Virus record (IMG/VR): IMGVR_UViG_3300032265_000032
Coordinates: 1 to 35,776 of that record
Origin: a virus
Strand: one strand, 5' to 3'
Length of the DNA: 35,776 nucleotides
Shown: positions 1-7,740 of the stretch, in pieces
How positions within the stretch are numbered: position 1 is the first letter of the stretch
How the letters are laid out: each line of letters begins with the position of its first letter
Notes under the pieces: generated by a model
Database searches by the model: none
Told to the model about the DNA's origin: nothing
What the model saw: the letters and a program-made list of their open reading frames with translations, nothing else
Program-made: the position numbers and the translations under genes

Positions 1-123
1 GTAGGTGTAGGTAGGTTATATGTGTTTACAGATAAAAAGCCTGTAGGTGGTGTGTATGCAAATGGTTGTTGTCCAAAAGTAAAATTAACTGAATCTGTAG
101 CTTGATTGCCGTTCCAATCAGCA
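1..123. repeat. Direct terminal repeat, left copy
   Basis: These 123 bases are identical to 35654-35776. Both copies lie inside the same open frame of a tail-fibre gene, which becomes one uninterrupted 796-codon gene when the copies are merged. This shows that the contig closes on itself. The length is what a k-mer assembler leaves at the ends of a circular or circularly permuted molecule, so it need not be a physical terminal repeat of the virion DNA. Confidence 0.95.
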
Positions 124-1379
124 ACCCAAGTTTGACCTGCTGTTATTGATATAGAACCTTGAGATGTATTGTTTTTATAAAAAGTAACTGTTCCTCCATC
201 AACATCAAGAGCAACTCCTATGGTATCTGCTGCTGTCCATGAAGCACCATACGCTGACCCAGTACCATTTACATATTTATTTCCATTGACAGAATAATAG
301 CCAACTTCATATCCAACAGATACAACACCACCACTAAATATTGAATCAACAGAAGCTACACCAACAAATTGACCTGAAGCACTTACTACAGATGCTTTTG
401 TTTCCCAATACCATTTTCCTGATGATACTGCTATTGAACTTTTTACTACTCTATTTGTTGTTGTTGAGGCTAAAGCTGACAAATTACCATTTGTTATGGT
501 ATTTCCAATAGATGAAAGCGGATTCAACACAGCATAATTAGTCACAGTAGCACTTGTTAGCGTAGGAACATCTTTCATTGAATCGTATGTTGATCCTGCT
601 GTGATACTGATATTATTAGTAGTCCAAAATTGACTGTTACCGCTATTATCTTTACCTAAACCTGCATTAGATGATGTAGTAAGTGCAGAGTTGTCAGCAA
701 AGTTTAAATAATAACCATTATTACCATAAGTACCTGTGTAGGCTTTAGCTCTCCATACACCTGTATCTGCATTAAATGCACCAAATGATGTTGGAGTTAA
801 GGCTTGTCCGTCAATTACATAAAATTCAGCTAAATATCCATCAAAAAATTCTGAACCTAAATTCCATCTACAACCAATTCTATTATTAGCACCAGTAAAT
901 CCTATTTGTGTAGCTAAATTTAAATTAGGTGCGTTGTTTGTTGTAAAAGAGGTAACTTGCACTCCATTTACATACATAGACATTCTATTACCTGCTGTAG
1001 CTTGAGTAGAATCACCTACACATACAATATGATACCAAGCAGATGGATCACGAAATACTTGAGTTGCTGTTAAAGCAGCATCATTTCCAGCAGAATTATT
1101 GCCAAATCCCCAAGTAAGTTTATCATTTTGTATACCAATACCAGATGCACCAGCAGAAGTTCCATCATAACCAGTAATAATTGTTTGATTAGTTGCAGAA
1201 CCTATAGAAGATCCTAATTTCATCCAAAAAGATATAGTAACTTTTTTGTTATCTGTTCTTGTAGTAGAAAATGTTCTATTAAGATATGCAGATGCACTTA
1301 ATCGTATTCTTAAAGAACGATTTACTAGGTAGGTATCTGCACCTGCTACTGTTTTAGTTCCTGCTGCTAAATTAAGCAT
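1..1379 (-). CDS. Large tail fibre, N-terminal part (LamG-like and SPRY-like domains); continues at 35653
   Basis: This is the first 1,379 nt of a gene that runs off the left edge and continues at 35653 down to 34642, giving 796 residues in all. The ATG at 1379-1377 overlaps the upstream stop as TAATG. Residues about 30-200 read as a concanavalin/LamG-like beta sandwich (ISFWMKLG, WYHIVCVG, MSMYVNGVQV, AEFYVIDG). Residues about 320-425 read as a SPRY-like domain (KWYWETKA, GYEVGYYSVNG, TIGVALDVDGGTVTFYKNN). Such domains in phage fibres usually bind carbohydrate or protein on the host surface, so this is the prime candidate for a receptor-binding protein. Domain assignments rest on motif recognition. 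The last gene of the fibre cluster before the junction is 1379-2338. Confidence 0.85.
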   Translation of the reverse strand, partial: MLNLAAGTKTVAGADTYLVNRSLRIRLSASAYLNRTFSTTRTDNKKVTISFWMKLGSSIGSATNQTIITGYDGTSAGASGIGIQNDKLTWGFGNNSAGNDAALTATQVFRDPSAWYHIVCVGDSTQATAGNRMSMYVNGVQVTSFTTNNAPNLNLATQIGFTGANNRIGCRWNLGSEFFDGYLAEFYVIDGQALTPTSFGAFNADTGVWRAKAYTGTYGNNGYYLNFADNSALTTSSNAGLGKDNSGNSQFWTTNNISITAGSTYDSMKDVPTLTSATVTNYAVLNPLSSIGNTITNGNLSALASTTTNRVVKSSIAVSSGKWYWETKASVVSASGQFVGVASVDSIFSGGVVSVGYEVGYYSVNGNKYVNGTGSAYGASWTAADTIGVALDVDGGTVTFYKNNTSQGSISITAGQTWVADWNGNQATDSVNFTFGQQPFAYTPPTGFLSVNTYNLPTP

Positions 1380-2338
1380 TAAGCTACTCCTAAACTGCGA
1401 CCTTGTTCGTAAAGATTAGTACCATCACTTCTGAATACAAAGAAGTCTTTAGCTGATGCTGCTGTAGATAGTGTTGGTGCTGTTCCTGATGCCCATTTAA
1501 ATACACTATTCCATGTAATTGTTCTTGATCCTGTGCCATCTTGCACAATGCTAAGACCATAATAACCACCATTTACTAAATTTGTAGGTGCGTTAAATGT
1601 ACGATTACCACCTAATGTAACGGTTGCTACTTGTTGTGTGGATAAGTTCCAATCTATGTTTGCACCGTCTGTAAGTGTTGCATTTACAAAATATTGTTGA
1701 GCAGTATAGCCTTGTGATGTAGCAACACCTGCTACGATTGTACCAATATTCATACCAATATTGTTTTGAATACTTGTTAAGTCTATCACAGTTCCTGTAG
1801 AGTCCGCTGTGGAAGTTACGTTAGATCCTGTGTTTGGATAAGTAAATGTAGTTGTTGTAGGAACGGATGCAAGAGTTACATTTACAGCATTAAATCCTGC
1901 TGTAGTAATACCAGATAATGTAACTTCGTCACCAGCTGTAAAACCATGAGCAGTACCTGTAGTAATAGATGCTACGTTAGAAGCTCTTGATACGAATGTT
2001 ATAGATGCTCTTAAAGCACCAGTACCACCTTGAATAAGTGAAATAGGTGTAGTTAAAGCGTTTAGAGATGTGATGTCTGAGTTAGAACCAGATGCAGCTG
2101 CACCTAAGTTTGTTCTAGCTGTAGTTGTATTAGCAGATCCTGTACCGCCTGCTGCAACAGGAAGCGTATCTCCACTAGCACCAGATTGCAAGTCTTTAAC
2201 CTGAGCCATAAGTGTACGAATGGCATTATTAATACCAGAAGGTGCACATCCCTCATCAATGTTAATACCAGCTATGTCTGTATTTAACCCAGCACCTGTA
2301 GCGGTTGAAGCGTAATCACTAATCTTTGTTTTTGACAT
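1379..2338 (-). CDS. Tail fibre protein with HGF-type beta module and shared C-terminal domain
   Basis: The product has 319 residues. Residues 1-50 resemble fibre N-termini that attach to the virion. Residues 60-110 carry the collagen-like fibre motif (VAAGGTGSANTTTARTNLG, then SGSNSDITSLNALTTP). Residues 113-185 form a Thr/Val-rich beta module with GTAHGFTAGDEV, a motif that also occurs in the protein at 32551-34197. Residues 210-319 are a near-copy of residues 109-218 of the fibre protein at 3415-4071 (both have AQQYF, QQVATVT, GSRTITWN, SAKDFFVFRSDGTNLYEQG), so the C-terminal domain is duplicated. The gene is translationally coupled to the next fibre through a TAATG overlap. It is probably an appendage or receptor-binding component. 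Confidence 0.85.
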   Translation of the reverse strand: MSKTKISDYASTATGAGLNTDIAGINIDEGCAPSGINNAIRTLMAQVKDLQSGASGDTLPVAAGGTGSANTTTARTNLGAAASGSNSDITSLNALTTPISLIQGGTGALRASITFVSRASNVASITTGTAHGFTAGDEVTLSGITTAGFNAVNVTLASVPTTTTFTYPNTGSNVTSTADSTGTVIDLTSIQNNIGMNIGTIVAGVATSQGYTAQQYFVNATLTDGANIDWNLSTQQVATVTLGGNRTFNAPTNLVNGGYYGLSIVQDGTGSRTITWNSVFKWASGTAPTLSTAASAKDFFVFRSDGTNLYEQGRSLGVA

Positions 2339-2341
2339 CTT

Positions 2342-3415
2342 TTATCCTTGTTGTAACCATGTGTTTGAACCTTCTGATACATTATCCCAAGTATTAGAGC
2401 TTGGTGTTATATCACTCCAATCATTTCCACCTTGAGTCATAAGAGTCCAAGTATTATCACCTGTTGACATATCTGACCAAGATTCTGAACCTATAGGCAT
2501 TAAAGCCCATTCTTCACCTTGTATATAACCTTTTGCTGTTAAAGCTGTTTGAGCCACTACATAAGTTTTTGCTTTATAAATTGCATTAGCTTTAGCTAAC
2601 AATGTTGCATAAGCTAATATTTGTGCATTTGCATAGGCTGTATGACCACCAGAAGCAGTCATAGATGCACTACAATTAATATTGGCTGCACCGCTATTAA
2701 GTTTAGAACCTAATCCAGTTACGGTAGCAGGTGCTGCAATATTTGATGAAGCATAAGCACTAGAATAACCGCTTGCAGTTACAGAGCTTGATACATATAT
2801 AACTGTGCTATCGTAAGCATAAGAAAAGCCATTGGCTGTTAATGCTGTACTTGCTGCAATACTTGCACTTGACTTAGCTTGTGAGAAACCGTTAGCAGTT
2901 ATCGTTGTTTGTGCAGATACGCTTGTACTATCATATGCTGTGCTATAACCACTAGCTGTTAAGCTAGAAGGTGCTGATATACTTGCTGTTGCCTTAGCCT
3001 GTGAAAAGCCATTCGCTGTAACACTAGAACTTGCGTATATTAGCGTACTATCATAAGCATATGAGAATCCATTAGCTGTGATAGTTGTTGGTGCTGATAT
3101 GCTTGTAGCAGCATAAGCATAAGAAAAACCATTGCCAGTTACAGTAGAAGGTGCTGATATAGTAGCACTTGCTTTAGCCTGTGAAAAACCATTACTTGTT
3201 ACTGAAGCCGATGCCGCTATTGTTGCAGAATCGTATGCAGTAGAAAATCCATTACTTGTAACCGTAGCAGATGCAGCAATCGTAGCTGAATCATAAGCTG
3301 TAGAGAAACCATTAGCTGTTACGGTTGCGGATGCAGCTATACTTGACGCAGCATATTGTAAAACACCAGCTCTTGAGCTAAACGGTATTTGGGAAAATGT
3401 TGCTGACCCAAACAT
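2342..3415 (-). CDS. Repeat fibre protein: 14 x 20-residue repeats and C-terminal Trp repeats
   Basis: The product has 357 residues. After a 20-residue leader, residues 21-300 divide without gaps into 14 units of exactly 20 residues. The consensus is roughly [YK]-A/D-x-x-x-I-x-A-x-x-x-[VL]-T-A/S-x-G-[FY]-S-x-A, well kept in the first ten units and decaying in the last four. Residues 301-357 are five 10-residue units plus a 7-residue remnant, each with Trp at position 3 (for example NTWTLMTQGG, NDWSDITPSS). A regular Ala/Ser/Thr-rich beta repeat fits a rod or fibre shaft with a distinct tip. The gene sits between two fibres that share a C-terminal domain and starts with a TAATG overlap. I do not recognise a named family. 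Confidence 0.8.
   Translation of the reverse strand: MFGSATFSQIPFSSRAGVLQYAASSIAASATVTANGFSTAYDSATIAASATVTSNGFSTAYDSATIAASASVTSNGFSQAKASATISAPSTVTGNGFSYAYAATSISAPTTITANGFSYAYDSTLIYASSSVTANGFSQAKATASISAPSSLTASGYSTAYDSTSVSAQTTITANGFSQAKSSASIAASTALTANGFSYAYDSTVIYVSSSVTASGYSSAYASSNIAAPATVTGLGSKLNSGAANINCSASMTASGGHTAYANAQILAYATLLAKANAIYKAKTYVVAQTALTAKGYIQGEEWALMPIGSESWSDMSTGDNTWTLMTQGGNDWSDITPSSNTWDNVSEGSNTWLQQG
2345..2515 (-). repeat. Tandem 30-bp coding repeats (10-residue Trp units)
   Basis: This stretch encodes residues 301-357 of the repeat fibre: EEWALMPIGS, ESWSDMSTGD, NTWTLMTQGG, NDWSDITPSS, NTWDNVSEGS and the partial NTWLQQG. The spacing of Trp every 10 residues is exact. The DNA has diverged more than the protein. 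Confidence 0.85.
2516..3355 (-). repeat. Fourteen tandem 60-bp coding repeats
   Basis: The 840 bp encode residues 21-300 of the repeat fibre as 14 in-register 20-residue units. On the plus strand the recurring cores are seen as gagaaaccat, gaaaatccat or gaaaagccat (coding GFS) and gctgt[ta]a. The first three units in the coding direction (about 3176-3355) are closest to each other, which suggests recent expansion at the N-terminal end and decay at the C-terminal end. Confidence 0.9.
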
Positions 3416-4071
3416 TATGCTACACCTATACTACGACCTTGCTCATATAAGTTTGTACCGTCAGAACGGAATACAAAGAAATCCTTAGCAGAAGCTGTTG
3501 TTGATAATGTAGGAGCTGTACCACCAGCCCATTTAAACACAGCGTTCCATGTTATTGTTCGTGAACCTGTTGCATCTTGAATGACATTGAGTGCATAGAA
3601 TCCACCGTTGACCATACCTGTAGGTGCACCAAAGGTTCTATTACCAGCAATCGTTACCGTAGCCACTTGTTGAGTATCTACAGTCCATGACAATGTAGCA
3701 CCATCTGTAATTGTAGACGCACCAAAATACTGTTGAGCAGTAAAGTTCGTAGGTGCACCAGAAGCCACCGCATTGGTAGCTGGATAAGCACAGAATACGT
3801 TTTTAGTACCTGCACCTAATGTAACCACAGAACCAGCATTAGACGAAGCTAATATGGTTGTTCTGGCTAAGGTAGTGCCTGAGAGTGTATAAGTACCAAT
3901 ACCAACCTCCCAAGCATTGTTTGTATTATCTTCTATTACATAGTAGGTAGTATTATTGTTACCAATAGTAGAAAACGCTTGGAAGTTAGTTACTGCACCT
4001 GCTAATGTTAAAGTGCCAGTACCTGTGGTCGTGGTAGTTTCTTTTACTCTATCTTTTAAGATTAGAGCCAT
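3415..4071 (-). CDS. Tail fibre or appendage protein with conserved N-terminal domain and shared C-terminal domain
   Basis: The product has 218 residues. Residues 1-100 (LKDRVKETTTTTGTGTLTLA, WEVGIGTYT, GAGTKNVFCAYPA) match, from memory, an N-terminal domain common in appendage proteins of podoviruses. Residues 109-218 are paralogous to residues 210-319 of the fibre at 1379-2338. Two different N-termini carrying one C-terminal module suggest that the module is the functional tip and the N-termini are separate attachment points. It is coupled to the downstream repeat fibre by TAATG. Confidence 0.8.
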   Translation of the reverse strand: MALILKDRVKETTTTTGTGTLTLAGAVTNFQAFSTIGNNNTTYYVIEDNTNNAWEVGIGTYTLSGTTLARTTILASSNAGSVVTLGAGTKNVFCAYPATNAVASGAPTNFTAQQYFGASTITDGATLSWTVDTQQVATVTIAGNRTFGAPTGMVNGGFYALNVIQDATGSRTITWNAVFKWAGGTAPTLSTTASAKDFFVFRSDGTNLYEQGRSIGVA

Positions 4072-4080
4072 GAACTATCC

Positions 4081-4470
4081 TTAAGCTAATGATACGTTAA
4101 TGTTTGCTGTTGAGAATTGGAATACGTCACCAATATCAATAGTCTTAGAGTTTGTTAATGGTGAAAAGTATAGTAAGTTACCAGATGTTGCAGCATCATA
4201 GATACCCATATAAGTAACTGTACCCCATGAAGCTGTTGCTGTTGGGAATACTACGTTAGCACTATTAGATGTAGCACCAGATGAAGGTGCACTTAATGTA
4301 ACTGCTGTTCTAGCATAAGAACCACCAGATACTTCTGTACCTGTACCAGCTGCTGTAAGTGTTGTAGTAAATAAACCTACATAAACTGTTGTTGGTGCTG
4401 TATAAGCTGTGTTTCTTAAAGATACGTTTACTACTGCATTTTGTAAATATGTTGACATTTGTGATGCCAT
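4081..4470 (-). CDS. Phage tail fibre-like structural protein (Gp80-type family)
   Basis: The product has 129 residues and is rich in beta-forming and small residues. The order of motifs (TTVYVGLFTT, GTEVSGGSYART, FPTATASWGTVTYMGIYDAA, GNLLYFSPLTNSKTIDIGDVF) is that of a short structural family found in many tailed phages and often annotated as tail fibre protein. It lies between the adaptor and the fibres, which supports a tail-tip or appendage role. The family identification is from memory of its motifs; the exact position in the virion is inferred. Confidence 0.75.
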   Translation of the reverse strand: MASQMSTYLQNAVVNVSLRNTAYTAPTTVYVGLFTTTLTAAGTGTEVSGGSYARTAVTLSAPSSGATSNSANVVFPTATASWGTVTYMGIYDAATSGNLLYFSPLTNSKTIDIGDVFQFSTANINVSLA

Positions 4471-4482
4471 GTTTGTTACTCC

Positions 4483-5103
4483 TTATCGTTTTGCTATTTG
4501 AATTGTCATTGGAACGCTGGCATACTCACCACCCTCATCCGATGCTGACGCTGAATCTAAACCTTTTTGATACAAACCTGCCCATGTTTGAATACGGTCA
4601 TCATTCATGAGATATGGTTCTGCCTCTGCTAGTGATCCATATAATAATAGATCAGGTGTATAAGCCATAAATACATTAGAAGCATTTGTTGAGCTTAAAT
4701 ACGGAGGTGCAGCATAGTAAAGAATCTGTAGTTGATAATTACTATCTGGGATAGGTGAGAATTGGAACTCACTTGCTAATACTGTATAAGCTCTTGGTAA
4801 AGCCTGTGTATAAGCATATGTATCTCTGTTAAGGTTACTAGGGCTATAGTAGTTTAATGCCTGAATAGGTGTCGTATTAATGTGTATATCACGAATAGCT
4901 AGAAAGTCTGTAGGCAATGCTACTGTATTATCACCTTGTGCCATCGTAGTTGTAGATGACTTTAGCATTGTACGCAATCTTAGATCACGTCTTAATCTAT
5001 TCTCACATAACTGAATAAATGTAGGGATCTGTGCTGATAGATCTGACCTAGCTAAGTAGTCAGCTATAGTAGACTGTAAGTCTGTGTAATTGGTTATTGC
5101 CAT
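4483..5103 (-). CDS. Head-tail adaptor protein (SU10 adaptor-like)
   Basis: The product has 206 residues. The opening NYTDLQSTIADYLARSDL, then FIQLCENRLRRDLRLRTM, a beta segment with LPTDFLAIRDIHINTTP, and a C-terminal helix with LLLYGSLAEAEPYLMND form the pattern of phage adaptor proteins that dock under the portal ring. It lies downstream of the capsid gene, as in SU10-type podoviruses. The stop of the upstream 107-residue gene is adjacent, so the two are probably co-translated. Confidence 0.8.
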   Translation of the reverse strand: MAITNYTDLQSTIADYLARSDLSAQIPTFIQLCENRLRRDLRLRTMLKSSTTTMAQGDNTVALPTDFLAIRDIHINTTPIQALNYYSPSNLNRDTYAYTQALPRAYTVLASEFQFSPIPDSNYQLQILYYAAPPYLSSTNASNVFMAYTPDLLLYGSLAEAEPYLMNDDRIQTWAGLYQKGLDSASASDEGGEYASVPMTIQIAKR

Positions 5104-5426
5104 TATACTTTGCCTTCTCTTGTACGGAAGAATCTGTTATCAGGGTTATTTAAAAACTCTCTAAATCTTTTGTGGTCAATCACATGGAATCCACGCAATA
5201 TACCTTTTTTATGTAAATCATCCATCACCGCTAATGGAATAGATGCGACCTTATTATCAAATAATCCGCTACCCCATTTAGTCCTACGATCAGTCTGATT
5301 TCTTTTTCTTGCATTATCTTCTAGGATTGCTGTTACATCTTGTGATGTATTTAGGATAAGACCATCATCGCTTTCATAAGCAGTTATAGTCTTAACATCG
5401 TCTTTTTTAAAGATTAATCCAGCCAT
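5103..5426 (-). CDS. Conserved small virion-cluster protein, unknown function
   Basis: The product has 107 residues and is basic and soluble. Visible blocks are LIFKKDDVKTITAYESDDGLI, RKRNQTDRRTKWGSGLFDNK, and a C-terminal DHKRFREFLNNPDNRFFRTREG. Genes with this composition often sit between capsid and adaptor genes in podoviruses, but I know no assigned function. A head-closure or capsid-associated role is only inferred from position. The gene follows a hairpin located after the capsid gene. Confidence 0.7.
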   Translation of the reverse strand: MAGLIFKKDDVKTITAYESDDGLILNTSQDVTAILEDNARKRNQTDRRTKWGSGLFDNKVASIPLAVMDDLHKKGILRGFHVIDHKRFREFLNNPDNRFFRTREGKV

Positions 5427-5458
5427 TTTATACCTGTAAGTTATTGAATTAGGGGAGA

Positions 5459-5481
5459 AGCCCTACCACAAAGATAGGGCT
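5459..5481 (-). terminator. Hairpin after the major capsid gene
   Basis: A perfect 7-bp stem, AGCCCTA/TAGGGCT, with a 9-nt loop lies just past the capsid stop codon in the leftward transcript. No T-run follows, so it is more likely a partial terminator or an RNA 3'-end stabiliser that sets capsid mRNA level than a full stop. Confidence 0.55.
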
Positions 5482-5496
5482 AATCCGATAGTAATA

Positions 5497-6450
5497 CTAG
5501 CTTAAATCGCCAATAATACCTTGTGCAGCTTCGTTCTTAACTTCTAATGTATATTCACAAAGAAGTTGAGTGTTTTGTGAGTCACCTACGATAGCCAATT
5601 CATTTGTTTGGAATGGTCGTAAGTAAGCTACTGAAACATACTCTGGGTCAAGAACAAAAATGTTTTCGCCACCGTCAGCATCTGTGTCGCTTGCTAAGAA
5701 GCGATCAGGAACTACAGACAATGTACCGAAGTCTGACATATAAACGTCAGCAGCACCGATGATTGTTGTAGGAGCATCAGCAGGAGCAGCAAAACGTTGT
5801 GCAGCGATACCAGCAAAAGCTGATACGTTTTGTTTTTGTTTTGGAGTAACCAAGAATACTGTTGGGCTACCACCAGCAACGAAAACTTGTCTTACTACTG
5901 ATTGAAGCATAGCTTCTGTAAGAGCACGATTTGTACCGTCTACTTTAGCAGTTGTACCGTTAGAACCAGCTACACCAGATGTACCTAATGAGTAGTTGGT
6001 TGATGTCCATGCTTGTAAACCACCTAATAAACGTGCAGATGTTGAATTACCAGCATTAGCAGTTTGGTTAGATAAAAGAATAGCTTCCATATCTCGTTTA
6101 ATTTCAGCTGCTGCTTTAGCTAATTGGTAAGCCTTTTCAGATTTACGACCAGCTTTAAGTACTGACTCTAAAGTGCCAGAAACTTTAACAGTTTTTTGTG
6201 AGATTTGAGTTCTGTTACCAACACGAGTAGTAGCAGCAAGAGTTGCTGAAGAAGCATCAGCACCGTCAACCGCAGCATTGCTAAGGTTTACAGAAGCTAA
6301 TGTATCTTTTTGCCATTCATGATAAACAGCAGTTGCTTTTGTTTTGCCAACAGTAGACATAAATGGTGTGTCTGTTGGAGAGATATTGTAAATCACATCA
6401 GATAGGTCTTCTCTAATACCTACAGCTGATTGGGTTTGAAATGTTGCCAT
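5497..6450 (-). CDS. Major capsid protein (SU10-type, HK97 fold family)
   Basis: The product has 317 residues. The N-terminus GIREDLSDVIYNISPTDTPF and the block VYHEWQKDTLA are characteristic of the SU10 major capsid family (formerly DUF5309). The C-terminal part has EYVSVAYLRPFQTNELA and ends with a beta segment (LLCEYTLEVKNEAAQGII). The position directly after the scaffold gene and before the adaptor is standard. There is no visible protease gene or delta-domain prosequence, so maturation cleavage is not indicated. Together with the P22-like portal this points to a podovirus. Confidence 0.9.
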   Translation of the reverse strand: MATFQTQSAVGIREDLSDVIYNISPTDTPFMSTVGKTKATAVYHEWQKDTLASVNLSNAAVDGADASSATLAATTRVGNRTQISQKTVKVSGTLESVLKAGRKSEKAYQLAKAAAEIKRDMEAILLSNQTANAGNSTSARLLGGLQAWTSTNYSLGTSGVAGSNGTTAKVDGTNRALTEAMLQSVVRQVFVAGGSPTVFLVTPKQKQNVSAFAGIAAQRFAAPADAPTTIIGAADVYMSDFGTLSVVPDRFLASDTDADGGENIFVLDPEYVSVAYLRPFQTNELAIVGDSQNTQLLCEYTLEVKNEAAQGIIGDLS

Positions 6451-6465
6451 TTGTTAATCTTCCTT

Positions 6466-7461
6466 TTATAAGAATTGTTCTAGTACACTTGCGGCATCAG
6501 AAATTTTACCTGATTGACGCAACCTGTTTGATTGTTGTCTGACGACATCTGATTCAGTAACCTTATTGCCACCTGTGCCAGCTTGTAGCATCTTAGGAGC
6601 TTGGGATACTTTCTTAGTTACAGATGGTTTAGCCTTTTGTAACTTGTCATACATCATAGCCTTATGTAAAGTAAGAACATGACGTGAATCATATACAGAA
6701 CCAAGTTCCTCGTCTGTGAAACCTAATTCTTTGCCATAAGAACGAATCTCTTTACGGAGGTTTTCGCCTTTGACCTTGTCAGAAAACTCTGGTAGGACTT
6801 GTGCTAGTTTTGCTGCTTCTTGAGCAATTCTATTTTGGATGGCTGCGGCTTGCTCAGATTGTTGCTCATTGGCAATTCTGGCTTGCTCAGCACGAACAGC
6901 GGCTAACTGTTCCTTTTGCTCTGATAATTCAGCTACTTTAACTGCATAACCTATTGGGTCGTTTTCTTTTAAATATTGCAAGTCCTCAGCTCTAGGTTGA
7001 GATTGTGATAGTAATTGGTCTATCGCTTGCAATCGTTGAGCATAACTATCACGAGCATACTTAGCTTCTTCTATAGCTTGACGTTCAGCTTCAACAGCTT
7101 TACGTTGTTCAGCTACTTCAGTAGTCTTTTTAGTATAGTCTGCACCAAGTTGATAGCCTTTGATTAATTCAGATAAGGGAACTTCCTTTTCTTCGCCTGC
7201 CGCTTTCACGACATACTTTGGTTCTTCCTCTTGATCTGTGTTATCAAATTCATCTTGAGTATCTTCAGATTCACTTTCAGCTTCAGCTTCTTGTGGTTCT
7301 GCTTCTACTTCCTCAGCTTGTACTTGTTCTTCTACTTCACCTTGTGGTTGCTCGTTTAAGTCCTCTGGTGTGTCAAATAAACTTTCTAATGCGTTGGCTG
7401 CTTGATTTACAGTATTAAGCTCGCCACTTCCACTTTGTGGAGTCATGGTTGTTTCACTCAT
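6466..7461 (-). CDS. Capsid scaffolding protein
   Basis: The product has 331 residues. Residues about 38-80 are strongly acidic (Glu/Gln/Asp-rich), residues about 105-225 form long Ala/Glu/Gln-rich heptad-like helices, and the C-terminus is basic (KPSVTKKVSQAPKML). Acidic N-terminus, coiled coil and basic C-terminus directly upstream of the capsid gene fit a scaffolding protein that binds capsid subunits through its C-terminal end during prohead assembly. The sequence is not conserved enough to name a family; the call rests on architecture and context. Confidence 0.8.
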   Translation of the reverse strand: MSETTMTPQSGSGELNTVNQAANALESLFDTPEDLNEQPQGEVEEQVQAEEVEAEPQEAEAESESEDTQDEFDNTDQEEEPKYVVKAAGEEKEVPLSELIKGYQLGADYTKKTTEVAEQRKAVEAERQAIEEAKYARDSYAQRLQAIDQLLSQSQPRAEDLQYLKENDPIGYAVKVAELSEQKEQLAAVRAEQARIANEQQSEQAAAIQNRIAQEAAKLAQVLPEFSDKVKGENLRKEIRSYGKELGFTDEELGSVYDSRHVLTLHKAMMYDKLQKAKPSVTKKVSQAPKMLQAGTGGNKVTESDVVRQQSNRLRQSGKISDAASVLEQFL

Positions 7462-7509
7462 TTGTATTTCCTAATTCCTCTATGGGAGGTATTCCAATTA
7501 TAGAATCTT

Positions 7510-7740
7510 CTATAATATCTTAAGTGCTTTGGCTTTAATGTTGCCTGTTTGGGCAATTGATTCTAGCTCATTCACTAAATCGTTTAACACTCTTAAGTTA
7601 CGATATGCAGTTTCTCTATCGTCTGCTGCGTAGTCTTCAGAGTTTATAAAATCGTTTGTATATCTTAATCGTAATGTATCAACAACCTCTTTAAAGCTGT
7701 CGTTTACTAATATCTTTTCTATGTCTGTTCTATCTATCAT
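7510..7740 (-). CDS. Small helical protein of the head gene cluster
   Basis: The product has 76 residues and is mainly helical and acidic (IEKILVNDSFKEVVDTLRLRY, DRETAYRNLRVLNDLVNELE). It has the feel of small phage proteins between portal and scaffold genes, but no function is known to me. Its ATG overlaps the stop of the upstream gene as ATGA, so it is translationally coupled. The stop codon lies inside an 18-bp palindrome at 7498-7515. Confidence 0.7.
   Translation of the reverse strand: MIDRTDIEKILVNDSFKEVVDTLRLRYTNDFINSEDYAADDRETAYRNLRVLNDLVNELESIAQTGNIKAKALKIL

Noticed and set aside
7498-7515. Perfect 18-bp palindrome TTATAGAA-TC-TTCTATAA at a gene end
   Set aside because: The 2-nt loop is too tight for a good hairpin, there is no T-run, and AT-rich palindromes of this kind arise easily; not reported as a terminator.
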